In this document: positions 8,477 to 17,072 of the stretch, in pieces
Layout of the letters: the number at the start of each line of letters is the position of its first letter
Numbering within the stretch: the stretch's first letter is position 1
Source: CAUZIZ01 sp965219005
GTDB lineage: Bacteria; Acidobacteriota; UBA6911; RPQK01; JAJDTT01
Direction of reading: 5' to 3'
Assembly: GCA_965219005.1 (NCBI GenBank)
Contig: CBDCMS010000004.1
Coordinates: forward strand, 3,534,001 to 3,598,000
DNA: 64,000 nt
Made by a program: the position numbers and the translations under genes
Notes under the pieces: model-generated
Seen by the model: the letters and a program-made list of their open reading frames with translations, nothing else
Databases searched by the model: none
What the model was told of the DNA's origin: nothing

Positions 8477-8593
8477 ATAACACCTTTGGTGTAGGAGTGC
8501 CCCCGGAAGTTAGGCGAAGTTTCTGAACTGAGTGAGCTAGCGGGCTGGGAAAACGACTGACCAAAAACGACACTTCGAGCTAAACTCTACCGT

Positions 8594-10879
8594 GTGACGA
8601 TGGGCACGACCATGAACCGTAAGAGCACTCCGATAGCCAAGGATCTGGTGTTGGTCGGAGGTGGCCACAGCCAGGTGACCGTTCTCAAAGGCTTCGCCAT
8701 GAAACCGCTTCCTGGCGTGCAGTTGACGCTGGTGTGCAGGGATGTCGACACGCCCTATTCCGGAATGCTGCCGGGGCTGGTGGCCGGACACTACCAGTTC
8801 GACGATGCCCACATCGACCTGGGACCTCTAGCTGAGTTCGCGGGAGCCCGAATGGTGCACGACGAGGTCATCGGTTTGGATCCGGACGCGAAAAAGTTGA
8901 TCTTCCGCACCCGACCCCCAGTTTCCTACGATGTGGTTTCGATCAACATCGGCTCCACACCGACGCTTGCTCAGGTACCCGGAGCCGCAGATGAAGTGAT
9001 CCCGGTAAAGCCCATCGGTGGGTTCATCGCACACTGGGATCGATTGAAGAACCGAGTCCTCGAGACAAAAGGGCGACTCCGAGTAGGAGTAGTCGGAGCG
9101 GGAGCGGGAGGCGTGGAGTTGACCCTGGCCGTCCAGCAGGCTCTCCAGCACATGCTCCAAGACCTCGACCAACCCAGCGATCAGCTGGAGTTTCATCTTG
9201 TCGGTGGAGCCGACACAGTCCTCCCAACTCATAACCGCAGGGTGCGCAAGAAATTCCAGCGGGTGCTAAGCGAGAGGCAGGTTCAGGTGTGGACAGGCCG
9301 GTTCGTCGAGGGAGTCCAGAATCGCCGGATCCGATTCGACGATGGATCCGAGTTGGAGCTGGACGAGATTCTCTGGGTAACACAGGCCTCCGCCGCTCCC
9401 TGGCTGGCGGACTCGGGGCTGGCAGTCGACCCCAACGGCTTCCTCCAGGTCCACGACACGCTACAATCGATTTCCCATCCCCAGGTCTTCGCAGCCGGGG
9501 ATGTCGCGTCGGTCCTCTCCTATCCGCGAGAAAAGGCCGGAGTGTTTGCGGTTCGCCAGGGAAAACCGCTAGAAGAGAATCTGCGCAGAGTGCTGCAGAG
9601 CCACCCGCTGAAACCCTTTGCCCCCCAGAAGAAGTTCCTGAGCCTGATCAGTACTGGTGACCGCTATGCAATTGCCTCTCGTGGCCACTGGTCTCTAGAA
9701 GGAAAATGGGTGTGGACCTGGAAGAACTGGATCGACCAGCGCTTCATGAACCGCTACAACGTCCTTCCCGAAATGACAGCAGAAGCAGATTCCAGGCCAT
9801 CTGGCCCTCCAACCCCCGAATCGGCTCTTCGGGAGCTCTCAAGCAACGCCATGCGCTGTCGCGGATGCGGTGCCAAGGTTGGGGCGACCGTTCTGAACCG
9901 GGTACTGGAGCGGCTTCAGCCCCTCCGCCACCCCAGTGTCGTTGGTGGCCTTGACTCACCTGATGATGCGGCGATCATCACGGTTCCCCAGGGCAAGCAC
10001 CTGGTGCACTCTGTCGACTTCTTTCCTGCCATCGTCGAAGACCCTTACACCTTCGGCAAGATCGCGGCCAACCACAGTCTGGGTGACATCTTCGCAATGG
10101 GGGCCCAACCCCAATCGGCGCTGGCGCTGGCGACCATTCCCTATGGACTGGAGAAGAAAGTCGAGGAGACCCTGGAACTGCTTCTCGGCGGAGCGGTGGA
10201 GGTCCTGAATGCAGCCGAAACGCCGCTGGTCGGAGGTCACACCAGTGAGGGAGCGGAGCTTGCTCTCGGCTTTGCGGTCAATGGTCTGGTCGATCCTGAA
10301 CGGGTGCTGGAAAAAGGGGGCCTGCGCGCCGGTGACCAGCTGATCCTGACAAAGCCTATTGGCACCGGAACCCTCTTCGCTGCTCACATGCGTTTGAAGG
10401 CAAAGGGACGCTGGATCGTCGCAGCGACACGATCCATGTTGCAGTCGAACCAGCGCGCAGCAGAATGTCTACTGCGCCGAGGCGCCCACGCCTGTACTGA
10501 CGTGACGGGCTTCGGTCTGCTGGGCCACCTGGCTGAGATGACCCAGGCATCTCAGTTGGGCGTCCGACTCGCACTCTCCTCCATCCCCCTGCTTGCGGGA
10601 GCACTGGAGACGGTCAAATCTGGGATCTTCAGCTCGCTACACCCCCAGAATCTCCGGTTGCGCCATGCCGTTCGCAATCGTAATATCCTGACTGAGTACG
10701 AGGCCGCGCCTCTGATCTTCGATCCGCAGACGGCCGGCGGTCTGCTTGCTGGCGTTCCTTCCGACACGGCTCGAGACTGCCTCGCGGAGCTGAAACAGCT
10801 GGGATACCAAGAGGCTGCGATCATAGGCTCGGTCCAGGAACAAGGTAGCGGTCCCGAGTCAATCACAATCGAGGCCTGA
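8594..10879 (+). CDS. selD: NADH-dehydrogenase-like flavoprotein fused to selenide, water dikinase (SelD)
   Basis: 761 residues, two domains. Residues 1-400: pyridine-nucleotide-disulfide oxidoreductase fold with an FAD site (LVLVGGGHSQVTVL), a second dinucleotide site (VGVVGAGAGGVELTLA, about 160-175) and FAAGDVASV (about 300). Residues 415-761: SelD, which makes selenophosphate from selenide and ATP. CRGCGAKVG contains C425 and K428, matching the essential Cys-x-x-Lys spacing of E. coli SelD (C17/K20). ATP/Mg motifs follow (GLDSPDDAAI, HSVDFFPAIVEDPY, DVTGFGLLGHL, FDPQTAGGLL). This fusion is a known arrangement and suggests the flavoprotein delivers or reduces the selenium donor. The start could be GTG 8594, ATG 8600 or ATG 8612; none has a clear ribosome site. 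The cell is therefore likely to use selenium in proteins or tRNA. Confidence 0.92.
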   Translation: MTMGTTMNRKSTPIAKDLVLVGGGHSQVTVLKGFAMKPLPGVQLTLVCRDVDTPYSGMLPGLVAGHYQFDDAHIDLGPLAEFAGARMVHDEVIGLDPDAKKLIFRTRPPVSYDVVSINIGSTPTLAQVPGAADEVIPVKPIGGFIAHWDRLKNRVLETKGRLRVGVVGAGAGGVELTLAVQQALQHMLQDLDQPSDQLEFHLVGGADTVLPTHNRRVRKKFQRVLSERQVQVWTGRFVEGVQNRRIRFDDGSELELDEILWVTQASAAPWLADSGLAVDPNGFLQVHDTLQSISHPQVFAAGDVASVLSYPREKAGVFAVRQGKPLEENLRRVLQSHPLKPFAPQKKFLSLISTGDRYAIASRGHWSLEGKWVWTWKNWIDQRFMNRYNVLPEMTAEADSRPSGPPTPESALRELSSNAMRCRGCGAKVGATVLNRVLERLQPLRHPSVVGGLDSPDDAAIITVPQGKHLVHSVDFFPAIVEDPYTFGKIAANHSLGDIFAMGAQPQSALALATIPYGLEKKVEETLELLLGGAVEVLNAAETPLVGGHTSEGAELALGFAVNGLVDPERVLEKGGLRAGDQLILTKPIGTGTLFAAHMRLKAKGRWIVAATRSMLQSNQRAAECLLRRGAHACTDVTGFGLLGHLAEMTQASQLGVRLALSSIPLLAGALETVKSGIFSSLHPQNLRLRHAVRNRNILTEYEAAPLIFDPQTAGGLLAGVPSDTARDCLAELKQLGYQEAAIIGSVQEQGSGPESITIEA

Positions 10880-10923
10880 GTCCGGAACAGAACTTCATCG
10901 CGAGAACAAGGAGCCAGCAACAG

Positions 10924-11394
10924 ATGATCGAGATAGGAAAACCAGCACCCGCCTTCACGCTGAAGAACCACAACGACGAGGATGTGAGCTTGACCGATCT
11001 CGCGGGACAATGGGTCGTGCTCTACTTCTATCCCAAGGACGACACGCCCGGATGCACCATCGAAGCCTGTGACTTCACAGAAGGACTGGGAGGATTCGAG
11101 GCATTGGAGGCCGTCGTCTATGGATGTAGTCCGGACGATCCCGAGTCCCATCGAAAATTCATCGCCAAGTTCAATCTTCGCGTGGGCCTTCTTTCCGACC
11201 CCAGCCACAAGATGATGGAGGAATATGGGGCCTGGGGCGAGAAGAACATGTATGGCAAGAAGGTCGAGGGAGTCATCCGCTCCACCCTCATCATCGATCC
11301 CAAAGGAAGCGTGGCCCATCATTGGCGCAAAGTGCAGGTCAAGGGGCACGCCGAAAAGGTGAAAGAAAAGCTGGCAGATGCGCAGGCCAGCTAG
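10924..11394 (+). CDS. Thiol peroxidase, PrxQ/BCP-type peroxiredoxin
   Basis: 156 residues. Reduces hydrogen peroxide and organic hydroperoxides using thioredoxin. The peroxidatic cysteine is C44 in YPKDDTPGCT, and the resolving cysteine C49 lies five residues later (TIEACDF), the PrxQ alpha-helix-2 arrangement. The C-terminal family sequence VIRSTLIIDPKGSVAHHW is present. ATG at 10924 has AAGGAG upstream. It follows selD by 44 nt on the same strand and may be co-transcribed, which would couple selenide handling and peroxide defence, but no direct link is shown. Confidence 0.92.
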   Translation: MIEIGKPAPAFTLKNHNDEDVSLTDLAGQWVVLYFYPKDDTPGCTIEACDFTEGLGGFEALEAVVYGCSPDDPESHRKFIAKFNLRVGLLSDPSHKMMEEYGAWGEKNMYGKKVEGVIRSTLIIDPKGSVAHHWRKVQVKGHAEKVKEKLADAQAS

Positions 11395-11435
11395 ACTTAC
11401 CCAGCTCTCGGTATTCCCTGTGCTAAAATAGACGG

Positions 11436-14400
11436 GTGTCTGCTCGTATAGGGCAGGGTTCTATTTGGTCAAGGCGGCCCTTCCAATCGACTATTGGGCT
11501 TCTCAACTGTTTTGGAGCCCTCTTTTTCTTCCTACAACCAGCCATCGCTCAGGTGGACACCTGTTCCCTGCTCGGCATCGCCCTCGACTCTGAGTCGCAG
11601 GGAATCGCAAACGCCGAGTTGACAATCCTTCGGATCGGCACCAATGAGACCTTTCATGTCCTCACCAATGAAAGGGGAGACTACCGGATTGGGGGACTTC
11701 CGGTGGGCAAATATCGGCTCCGGCTGGAGCACGTCAGCTTCAGGACGGAGGTTCGACGAGGAGTCGTGCTGCAACTGGGGCAGACCCACCGACAGGACTT
11801 CCTGCTGAGGGCCGGAGTGCCCACGGACCTGGTGCAAACCGTGGGAGAAACATCGCTTCTCAACTCCGAGAAAGCCGAGATGGGCCAGGTAATCGACCGG
11901 GAGCAGCTGGAAGACATGCCGATCAACTCTCGTGACTTTACCGAGTTGGCCACCCTGGCGCCGGGGACGGCTCCTGCCAGTAGTACCAGCAGCTTCAGCA
12001 GCGCCTTGGGCAACATTCGCGTCGGCGGAATGCGGGCGCGCGACAACATCACCTACGTCGACGGCTCGATCATCCCCTCCTTTTCAAATTTCAAGCCCAG
12101 TGTCGACGCGCTCCAGGAATTCGAGGTCAAGACCGGACTCTATGGGGCAGACTACGGGATACTGCCCGGCGGTCAGATCATTGCAGTAACAAAGAGCGGC
12201 GGCAACGAGCTGCATGGCAATCTCTTCTGGTTTCATCGCAACGACAACCTCGATGCACGAAATTTCTTCGAGCACGAGAAAGAGGAATTCAAACGGAATC
12301 AGCTGGGGGGAACCCTGGGAGGTCCGGTCTACCTACCCGGACTGATCAAGGGAAAGGACACTGCCTGGTTCTTCGTTTCCTACCAGCTCGAGTCCGTCCG
12401 CGAGATTCGTCCGCTGACGGGCGTTGTGCCCACGGCGCAGGAGAAGGCAGGCCACTTTGCAAGCACCATCCTGGATCCACTCAGCGGCAATCCCTTTCCC
12501 CATAACATCATCCCTGAAAATCGTATTGATCCAGTCTCAAGGGAGCTGCTGACCTTCTGGCCAGCCCCCAACACTCCTGGGGCGTTGAACTACACCAGCT
12601 CTGACTCCAGCGCTCCCTTCGATAATCCCCAGTTGATTACGCGGTTGGACTTCAAGACCTCGGAGACGAGCAAGTGGTCGGGGCGCTTCCTTTGGAACTC
12701 AGCCCCCTTCCTGAGCATCCGTCCCTTTTCTGAGTTTTCCTCGATCCAACCACTGCATGCCTACGGGCAGTCCATCTCCAACCAGCGAAGCTTCTCCTCG
12801 GGGATCCAGAACGTGGCCAGCTTCCATTGGAGTCGTCGACCCTATGACGCTGCAATCTCCAATCCCAAAACCGATATTGTCGAGGGCCTGGGCGTGCCTG
12901 AGCTCTTGGAGTCAGAGGTAGATCGAACCGGGGTTCCCACTATCGAGATCCAGGGCTTTACCGGAATCGGAGACATTTCTCTGTTGGGTCAGAGCGTCAC
13001 CGGGAACTGGCAGCTCAAGGATGATGTTGCCTTTCAAAAGGGCCGGCACAGCATCAAGGCGGGAGTAGAGCTCAGACAGAACTACCTCTTTCTGGCGATG
13101 GACAGGCGTTCCAAGTTCGACTTCTTCAACCGATACACCGGCAACGGTTTCGCCGATTTCCTACTCGGTCATCCCGCCCGTTCTGCCTCTGGAGGAGAGT
13201 CTCTGCGAGGGAATCTTCATCAGAACAGTCTCTATTGGTACCTGCAGGACAACTGGCGGCTGAGCCCCACCTTGACCCTCACTATCGGTGTTCGTCATGA
13301 GCTCCGGCGGCCCTGGAAGGACAAGCGCGGCTTCGTCACCAACTTCGACACCGCCCTGGGCGAACTCTCCCCTCCTCTGCAGGACCTCGATCTGGGTGAA
13401 GGGGAAACCGGTCGATTCCAGGCAAACGTACCCATCATCGAGTGGAACAAGATGGGAACGATCCTGCCTCGCCTAGGCCTGGCCTATCGCTTGGCCTCTG
13501 CCACCGTAGTGCACACGGGTTATGGTATCTATGCCAACGAGCCGGACACCAGCATGATCTACCGCCTGGTAGAGAATCCCAGGCCCGGAGCGGAGCGTCT
13601 GACCTTCGATGCACCCTTGGAAAGCCCCACGCTGAGCCTCTCCGATCCCTTCCCGGTGGAGCTCCAGGATTCGGCCGTCCCCACCTATTTCGGAGTGGAG
13701 AGCCCTCTCCCTCATGCCCTGAGCCACGTCTGGGGCCTTTCGCTGCAGCGGGAATTGACCGCGAACCTGGTCATAGATACAGGCTACCAGGGCTCTCACA
13801 CCGCTCACCAGTTGGAAACCGTTTCCTTGAACGACGCCACACCAGGAACCGGTGACCGGCAGACTCGGCGTCCCTATCCCCATCTGCAAGCCGTTCACCT
13901 ACCTCTGGCGGATGCCGATGCCTGGTACCACGGTATGCAGCTTCGAGTTGAGATGAAGGAGCAGAAAGGGCTTCAGCTGAACGGTTCCTTCACCTGGTCC
14001 AGCCAGGTCGCCAGTGGGGGCGGCTGGGAGGGTTCCTCCTCGCGCCGCATCTTCCGCTCCAGGAACGTGCCCCTGCACCTGAACCGAGGCCTTACGGAGC
14101 TGCATGTGCGAAGACGTCTGGTCTTGACCAGCCGCTATGAGCCTCCCTTTGGCCCTGGAAAATCCTTCCTCCAGAATGGCCCTTTGTCCAGTGTGCTGCG
14201 AGGGTGGGCACTACAGGGAATCTGGAGTTTCCAGGACGGACCCTGGTTCACCGTCTACCAGCCTGGAGATCCATTGGACACCGGCTCTGAATTCTCACAG
14301 TGGCCCGACCGAGCCCGTGACCCCAACCTGAAGCCATCGGAGCGAACCCCCACTCGCTGGTTCGACACCAACGCCTTCGTCGCCCCAGCTGCAGGCGTCT

Positions 14401-14654
14401 ACGGAAATGCCGGTCGCGCTACGGTCGAGGGTCCAGGACTCTTCAATCTCGATCTCTCCCTGCGCCGTCGCTTCGAAGTGGGCGAGAACCAGAAACTAGA
14501 ACTTCGGTTCGAAATCTTCAACGCCACCAACCACGCCAATTTTGTCCTGCAGCGAAAGTCGCGGGTGAATCAGTTCGGCACCGCCGATTTCGGAGCACTT
14601 GGAAAAGCCTCCCCCGCTCGACAGGTACAGGTTGCGTTGAAGTACTCGTTCTAA
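11436..14654 (+). CDS. Oar-like TonB-dependent outer-membrane receptor with carboxypeptidase-regulatory domain
   Basis: 1072 residues from a GTG at 11436. Order of parts: signal peptide (hydrophobic LLNCFGALFFFLQPAIAQ, about 22-39); carboxypeptidase-D regulatory-like domain (GIALDSESQGIANAELTI ... YRIGGLPVGKYRLRLE, about 45-125); TonB plug (DMPINSRDFTELATLAPGT, IRVGGMRARDNITYVDG); then a long beta barrel ending VALKYSF with a terminal aromatic, as needed for Bam recognition. This type is much expanded in Acidobacteriota, where it probably imports oligosaccharides or other large substrates. No SusD partner is nearby, as usual for Oar-type proteins. Flanked by the peroxiredoxin gene (41-nt gap) and mobile DNA. 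Confidence 0.9.
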   Translation: MSARIGQGSIWSRRPFQSTIGLLNCFGALFFFLQPAIAQVDTCSLLGIALDSESQGIANAELTILRIGTNETFHVLTNERGDYRIGGLPVGKYRLRLEHVSFRTEVRRGVVLQLGQTHRQDFLLRAGVPTDLVQTVGETSLLNSEKAEMGQVIDREQLEDMPINSRDFTELATLAPGTAPASSTSSFSSALGNIRVGGMRARDNITYVDGSIIPSFSNFKPSVDALQEFEVKTGLYGADYGILPGGQIIAVTKSGGNELHGNLFWFHRNDNLDARNFFEHEKEEFKRNQLGGTLGGPVYLPGLIKGKDTAWFFVSYQLESVREIRPLTGVVPTAQEKAGHFASTILDPLSGNPFPHNIIPENRIDPVSRELLTFWPAPNTPGALNYTSSDSSAPFDNPQLITRLDFKTSETSKWSGRFLWNSAPFLSIRPFSEFSSIQPLHAYGQSISNQRSFSSGIQNVASFHWSRRPYDAAISNPKTDIVEGLGVPELLESEVDRTGVPTIEIQGFTGIGDISLLGQSVTGNWQLKDDVAFQKGRHSIKAGVELRQNYLFLAMDRRSKFDFFNRYTGNGFADFLLGHPARSASGGESLRGNLHQNSLYWYLQDNWRLSPTLTLTIGVRHELRRPWKDKRGFVTNFDTALGELSPPLQDLDLGEGETGRFQANVPIIEWNKMGTILPRLGLAYRLASATVVHTGYGIYANEPDTSMIYRLVENPRPGAERLTFDAPLESPTLSLSDPFPVELQDSAVPTYFGVESPLPHALSHVWGLSLQRELTANLVIDTGYQGSHTAHQLETVSLNDATPGTGDRQTRRPYPHLQAVHLPLADADAWYHGMQLRVEMKEQKGLQLNGSFTWSSQVASGGGWEGSSSRRIFRSRNVPLHLNRGLTELHVRRRLVLTSRYEPPFGPGKSFLQNGPLSSVLRGWALQGIWSFQDGPWFTVYQPGDPLDTGSEFSQWPDRARDPNLKPSERTPTRWFDTNAFVAPAAGVYGNAGRATVEGPGLFNLDLSLRRRFEVGENQKLELRFEIFNATNHANFVLQRKSRVNQFGTADFGALGKASPARQVQVALKYSF

Positions 14655-14814
14655 AAAGCTCGCACGTCACAGACTTGAAGAGCCGCACGTCTGAACGTCT
14701 GAACCTCTCTCAACACGGACGATTGAGCCAAACCTGCTCCAGTGTGCTTTCTGGGAGTTGCTGTGAGGAGCTAGCCGCCGAACGCGACCTCCAGAAGAAT
14801 CTAAGCTGAAACTT

Positions 14815-14882
14815 GAATAGTGAGCAGTGGTGAAGTGATCAGTGAACAGTACCGGAAACAGCTACAGCCAACAGAGCCGCGA
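14815..14882. repeat. Dispersed repeat, copy 2 of 2
   Basis: Matches 1437-1504 over about 68 bp. It lies in the 327-bp non-coding stretch 14655-14981 between the Oar-like receptor and the IS1182-like element, in which I see nothing else. Confidence 0.8.
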
Positions 14883-14981
14883 ACGACTTGACTCGTTAGC
14901 AGCATGCCCCACGTTTCGAGGAGGAGTGTACCGTTCGAGCCTGTTGCCGAAGTGTCACCCGCCTCATTTATGATCTGATTT

Positions 14982-15302
14982 GTGAAACAACAAATCAGTT
15001 ATGGTGCTCTGCTCGATTCAATGACTCAACTCGCCCAAGTCATGGTGCGAGGAACTTTGCTCACCCTCGAAAGCCGCTGCGGCAAGAGTTCCTGCCGATG
15101 TGCTCATACGGAGCACCGACACCCGCGCCATTACCTGTCTTGGTCGGAAGGGGGGCGCACTCAGATGATGTACGTCCCTCAAGCGCAGCTGGGGGAGTTT
15201 CGTGAGGGGGTCGAGGCCTGGAAACAGTTCAAGCAGTTGACTCAACAGCTGGCACGAGACAACGCTCAGAGTCTCAAGCAGAGCGGAGGAACGCGATCAT
15301 GA
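14982..15302 (+). CDS. Small transposase-associated zinc-ribbon-like protein (DUF6788-like)
   Basis: 106 residues from a GTG at 14982. The core LESRCGKSSCRCAHTEHRHP carries three cysteines and several histidines and is followed by HYLSWSEGGRTQMMYVPQAQ, a pattern I recognise from small proteins encoded beside transposases. The C-terminal half is a helix rich in Gln/Lys. It overlaps the start of the transposase by 4 nt, so translation is likely coupled. Role in transposition unknown; the Cys/His cluster could bind metal and DNA. Confidence 0.65.
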   Translation: MKQQISYGALLDSMTQLAQVMVRGTLLTLESRCGKSSCRCAHTEHRHPRHYLSWSEGGRTQMMYVPQAQLGEFREGVEAWKQFKQLTQQLARDNAQSLKQSGGTRS

Positions 15303-16945
15303 TGGGTCGAAAGAGCTTGGCTCCCCGCTTGTTCCACTCGCTTTCCTTACAGGAGATGGTTCCCGCTGATCACCTGCTCCGGCGCTTGAACAAAGTAGTC
15401 GACTTGAGCTTCGTGCGCCAACTGTGCGCTCCCTTCTACTCCCATACGGGTCAGCCTTCGGTGGACCCGGTGGTGCTGCTCAAGATGATGTTGTTGGGCT
15501 ATCTCTACGGAATCACGTCCGAAAGAAGGCTGGCCGAGGAATGCTCGCTGCACCTGGCCTTCCGATGGTACCTGGGCTATGACTTCGGTGAGGCGACCCC
15601 CGATCATTCCGTGCTTTCCAAGGCTCGGGCCCGCTTCGGCAAAGTGGTCTTCGAAGCCTTTTTCGAGCAAGTGCTCCAACTCTGCCTGCAAGCGGGGTTG
15701 GTGAGTGGAGAAAAGCTTTTTGCCGATTCGACGCTGGTGGACGCCAATGCCTCCATCCAATCGCTGGCGGCTCGCGAGGAGGTTTTTCCGGTCCAACACA
15801 GTCCCGCGGAACATCTCCAGCTCGTCTATTCCGACAATCCCCCGGACCCTTCGGAGAGGACCCCAAAAAGCACGGCCCAATCACCAGCCGACCAGCCGCA
15901 GGCGGCCCCGACGCCAGAGGACGAGAGCCGCTCCAAACGGGGCCGAAAGCCCAAGCCGCCCCGGCCGCGTCGCAACGACTTACAGGTCTCGCGAACCGAT
16001 CCCGATGCGGCGGTCGTGAGCCGCCCGGGGATGAAAACAAAACTAGCTTACAAGGAACACTTTACGGTGGACGACCTAGCTCGGATTATCACGGCCGTCG
16101 AGGTTACCTCGGGCGTCGAGGAAGATTCCGCAGTGGTGTCGACTTTACTGGATCGTCAACCGCTACCCCCTCAAGCGTTCTGTGCCGACAGCCACTATGG
16201 AGTGGCACCGGTATACGCGGACCTGGAACGTCGCCGCATTCAGGCGGTGATTCCCCGGCGATCGCCCCAGACGCGACGTCCCAAGGAAGGACGTTTGCCT
16301 CTTTCCGACTTCCCGTACGATCCCGAGCGGGATGTCTACGTTTGCCCCCAAGGCAAGGATCTGCGCCGGGCGGCTTACGATCGCCGCTGGAACCGCTATC
16401 ACTATCGTCCGCTTGTCTCCGATTGCAAGGAGTGCCCAATCCGCGACCAGTGCCCCAGCCCCAAATCCATTCGCACGGTCATCCGATCTCCCCACCAGGA
16501 AGCGATCGAGCAGGCAGAGGCCCACTTGCAGACACCCGAAGGTCGGCAAACTTTCCAGCGGAGAAAGAGCACCGCCGAATGGGTGATCGCAGAAGCAAAG
16601 GATTTTCACGGCTTACGACGAGCCCGTTGCCGGGGCTTGGACAACATGAAGATCCAAGCTCTGCTGATCGCTTCTGTCCAGAACCTTAAAAGGTTACTCT
16701 CAGCCTGGGAAGCTCCTTGCCCTCAGGAGCAGGCCCTGGCGATGCCAGATCTAAGCAGATCCCCACTCTCTGTTCCGGACCTCACGTTACGCACTTTCCC
16801 AAACTCCTTTCCGCATCATTCGAGCGCGTCTATTCCGACAATCCCCCGGAGGCTTCGGACGGTGCTCAACGAAGTGTGGCTAAATCGGCAGCCGATACTT
16901 CCGCCAACCTTACCGGCTTCGGCAACAGGCTCGTTCTTTCTGTAA
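15299..16945 (+). CDS. IS1182-family DDE transposase, altered C-terminus
   Basis: 548 residues. The N-terminal domain (VPADHLLRRLNKVVDLSFVR ... SERRLAEECSLHLAFRWYLG) is typical of IS1182 transposases, followed by the DDE core: first Asp in LFADSTLVDANAS, second in FCADSHYGVAPVY, and Glu in RRKSTAEWVIAEAKDFHGLR with the arginine-rich RRARCRG. A zinc-like cluster occurs in the insert (CKECPIRDQCPSP). The last about 45 residues are odd. The DNA there repeats a segment of the gene's own middle (24 identical bases, 15823-15846 and 16826-16849) but is read in another frame. The frame also runs past the element's right inverted repeat. Catalytic core looks intact; activity uncertain. Confidence 0.85.
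   Translation: MMGRKSLAPRLFHSLSLQEMVPADHLLRRLNKVVDLSFVRQLCAPFYSHTGQPSVDPVVLLKMMLLGYLYGITSERRLAEECSLHLAFRWYLGYDFGEATPDHSVLSKARARFGKVVFEAFFEQVLQLCLQAGLVSGEKLFADSTLVDANASIQSLAAREEVFPVQHSPAEHLQLVYSDNPPDPSERTPKSTAQSPADQPQAAPTPEDESRSKRGRKPKPPRPRRNDLQVSRTDPDAAVVSRPGMKTKLAYKEHFTVDDLARIITAVEVTSGVEEDSAVVSTLLDRQPLPPQAFCADSHYGVAPVYADLERRRIQAVIPRRSPQTRRPKEGRLPLSDFPYDPERDVYVCPQGKDLRRAAYDRRWNRYHYRPLVSDCKECPIRDQCPSPKSIRTVIRSPHQEAIEQAEAHLQTPEGRQTFQRRKSTAEWVIAEAKDFHGLRRARCRGLDNMKIQALLIASVQNLKRLLSAWEAPCPQEQALAMPDLSRSPLSVPDLTLRTFPNSFPHHSSASIPTIPRRLRTVLNEVWLNRQPILPPTLPASATGSFFL
16826..16849. repeat. Internal duplication within the IS1182-like element
   Basis: Identical over 24 bp to 15823-15846 (cgtctattccgacaatcccc and 4 more bases), with weaker similarity continuing for about 45 bp. 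In the first copy it encodes VYSDNPPDPSERTP; the same motif (VYSDNPPEASDGAQ) appears in the second copy only in a frame not used by the transposase. Confidence 0.75.
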
Positions 16946-17001
16946 TTTCCCGCTAAGAGGGAATTTTTGGGATACCGAGTATTGGGTTGAAAAAGGAACC
17001 T

Positions 17002-17059
17002 GGCTCGGCGCGGCGCGCCGGGCCCCCTACAAAGGGGGCCGAAGGCCGTCAGGTGAGCC
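17002..17059. other. GC-rich nested hairpin between two insertion sequences
   Basis: Perfect stem ggccccc/gggggcc with a 6-nt loop at 17021-17040, preceded by the palindrome cggcgcgccg (17011-17020) and enclosed by ggctc (17002) / gagcc (17055). It could form a strong RNA or DNA structure and may block read-through into the downstream transposase. There is no U-tract, so it is not a canonical intrinsic terminator. Confidence 0.55.
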
Positions 17060-17072
17060 GTTAGAGGTCAGA

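Larger units (their letters stand above)
14936..16933 (+). mobile_element. IS1182-like insertion sequence
   Basis: Bounded by a 17-bp perfect inverted repeat: cgagcctgttgccgaag at 14936-14952 and cttcggcaacaggctcg at 16917-16933. It carries a small accessory frame and the transposase. I could not identify a target duplication. The transposase stop codon (16943-16945) lies 12 nt outside the right repeat, which suggests the 3' end of the coding frame is not the original one. Confidence 0.75.

Noticed and set aside
16717..16956. Independent small gene at the end of the IS1182 element
   Set aside because: Its recognisable part (VYSDNPPEASDGAQ) is a duplicated piece of the transposase itself.
17021..17040. 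Canonical rho-independent terminator
   Set aside because: Strong stem but no following T-run; listed only as a structured region.
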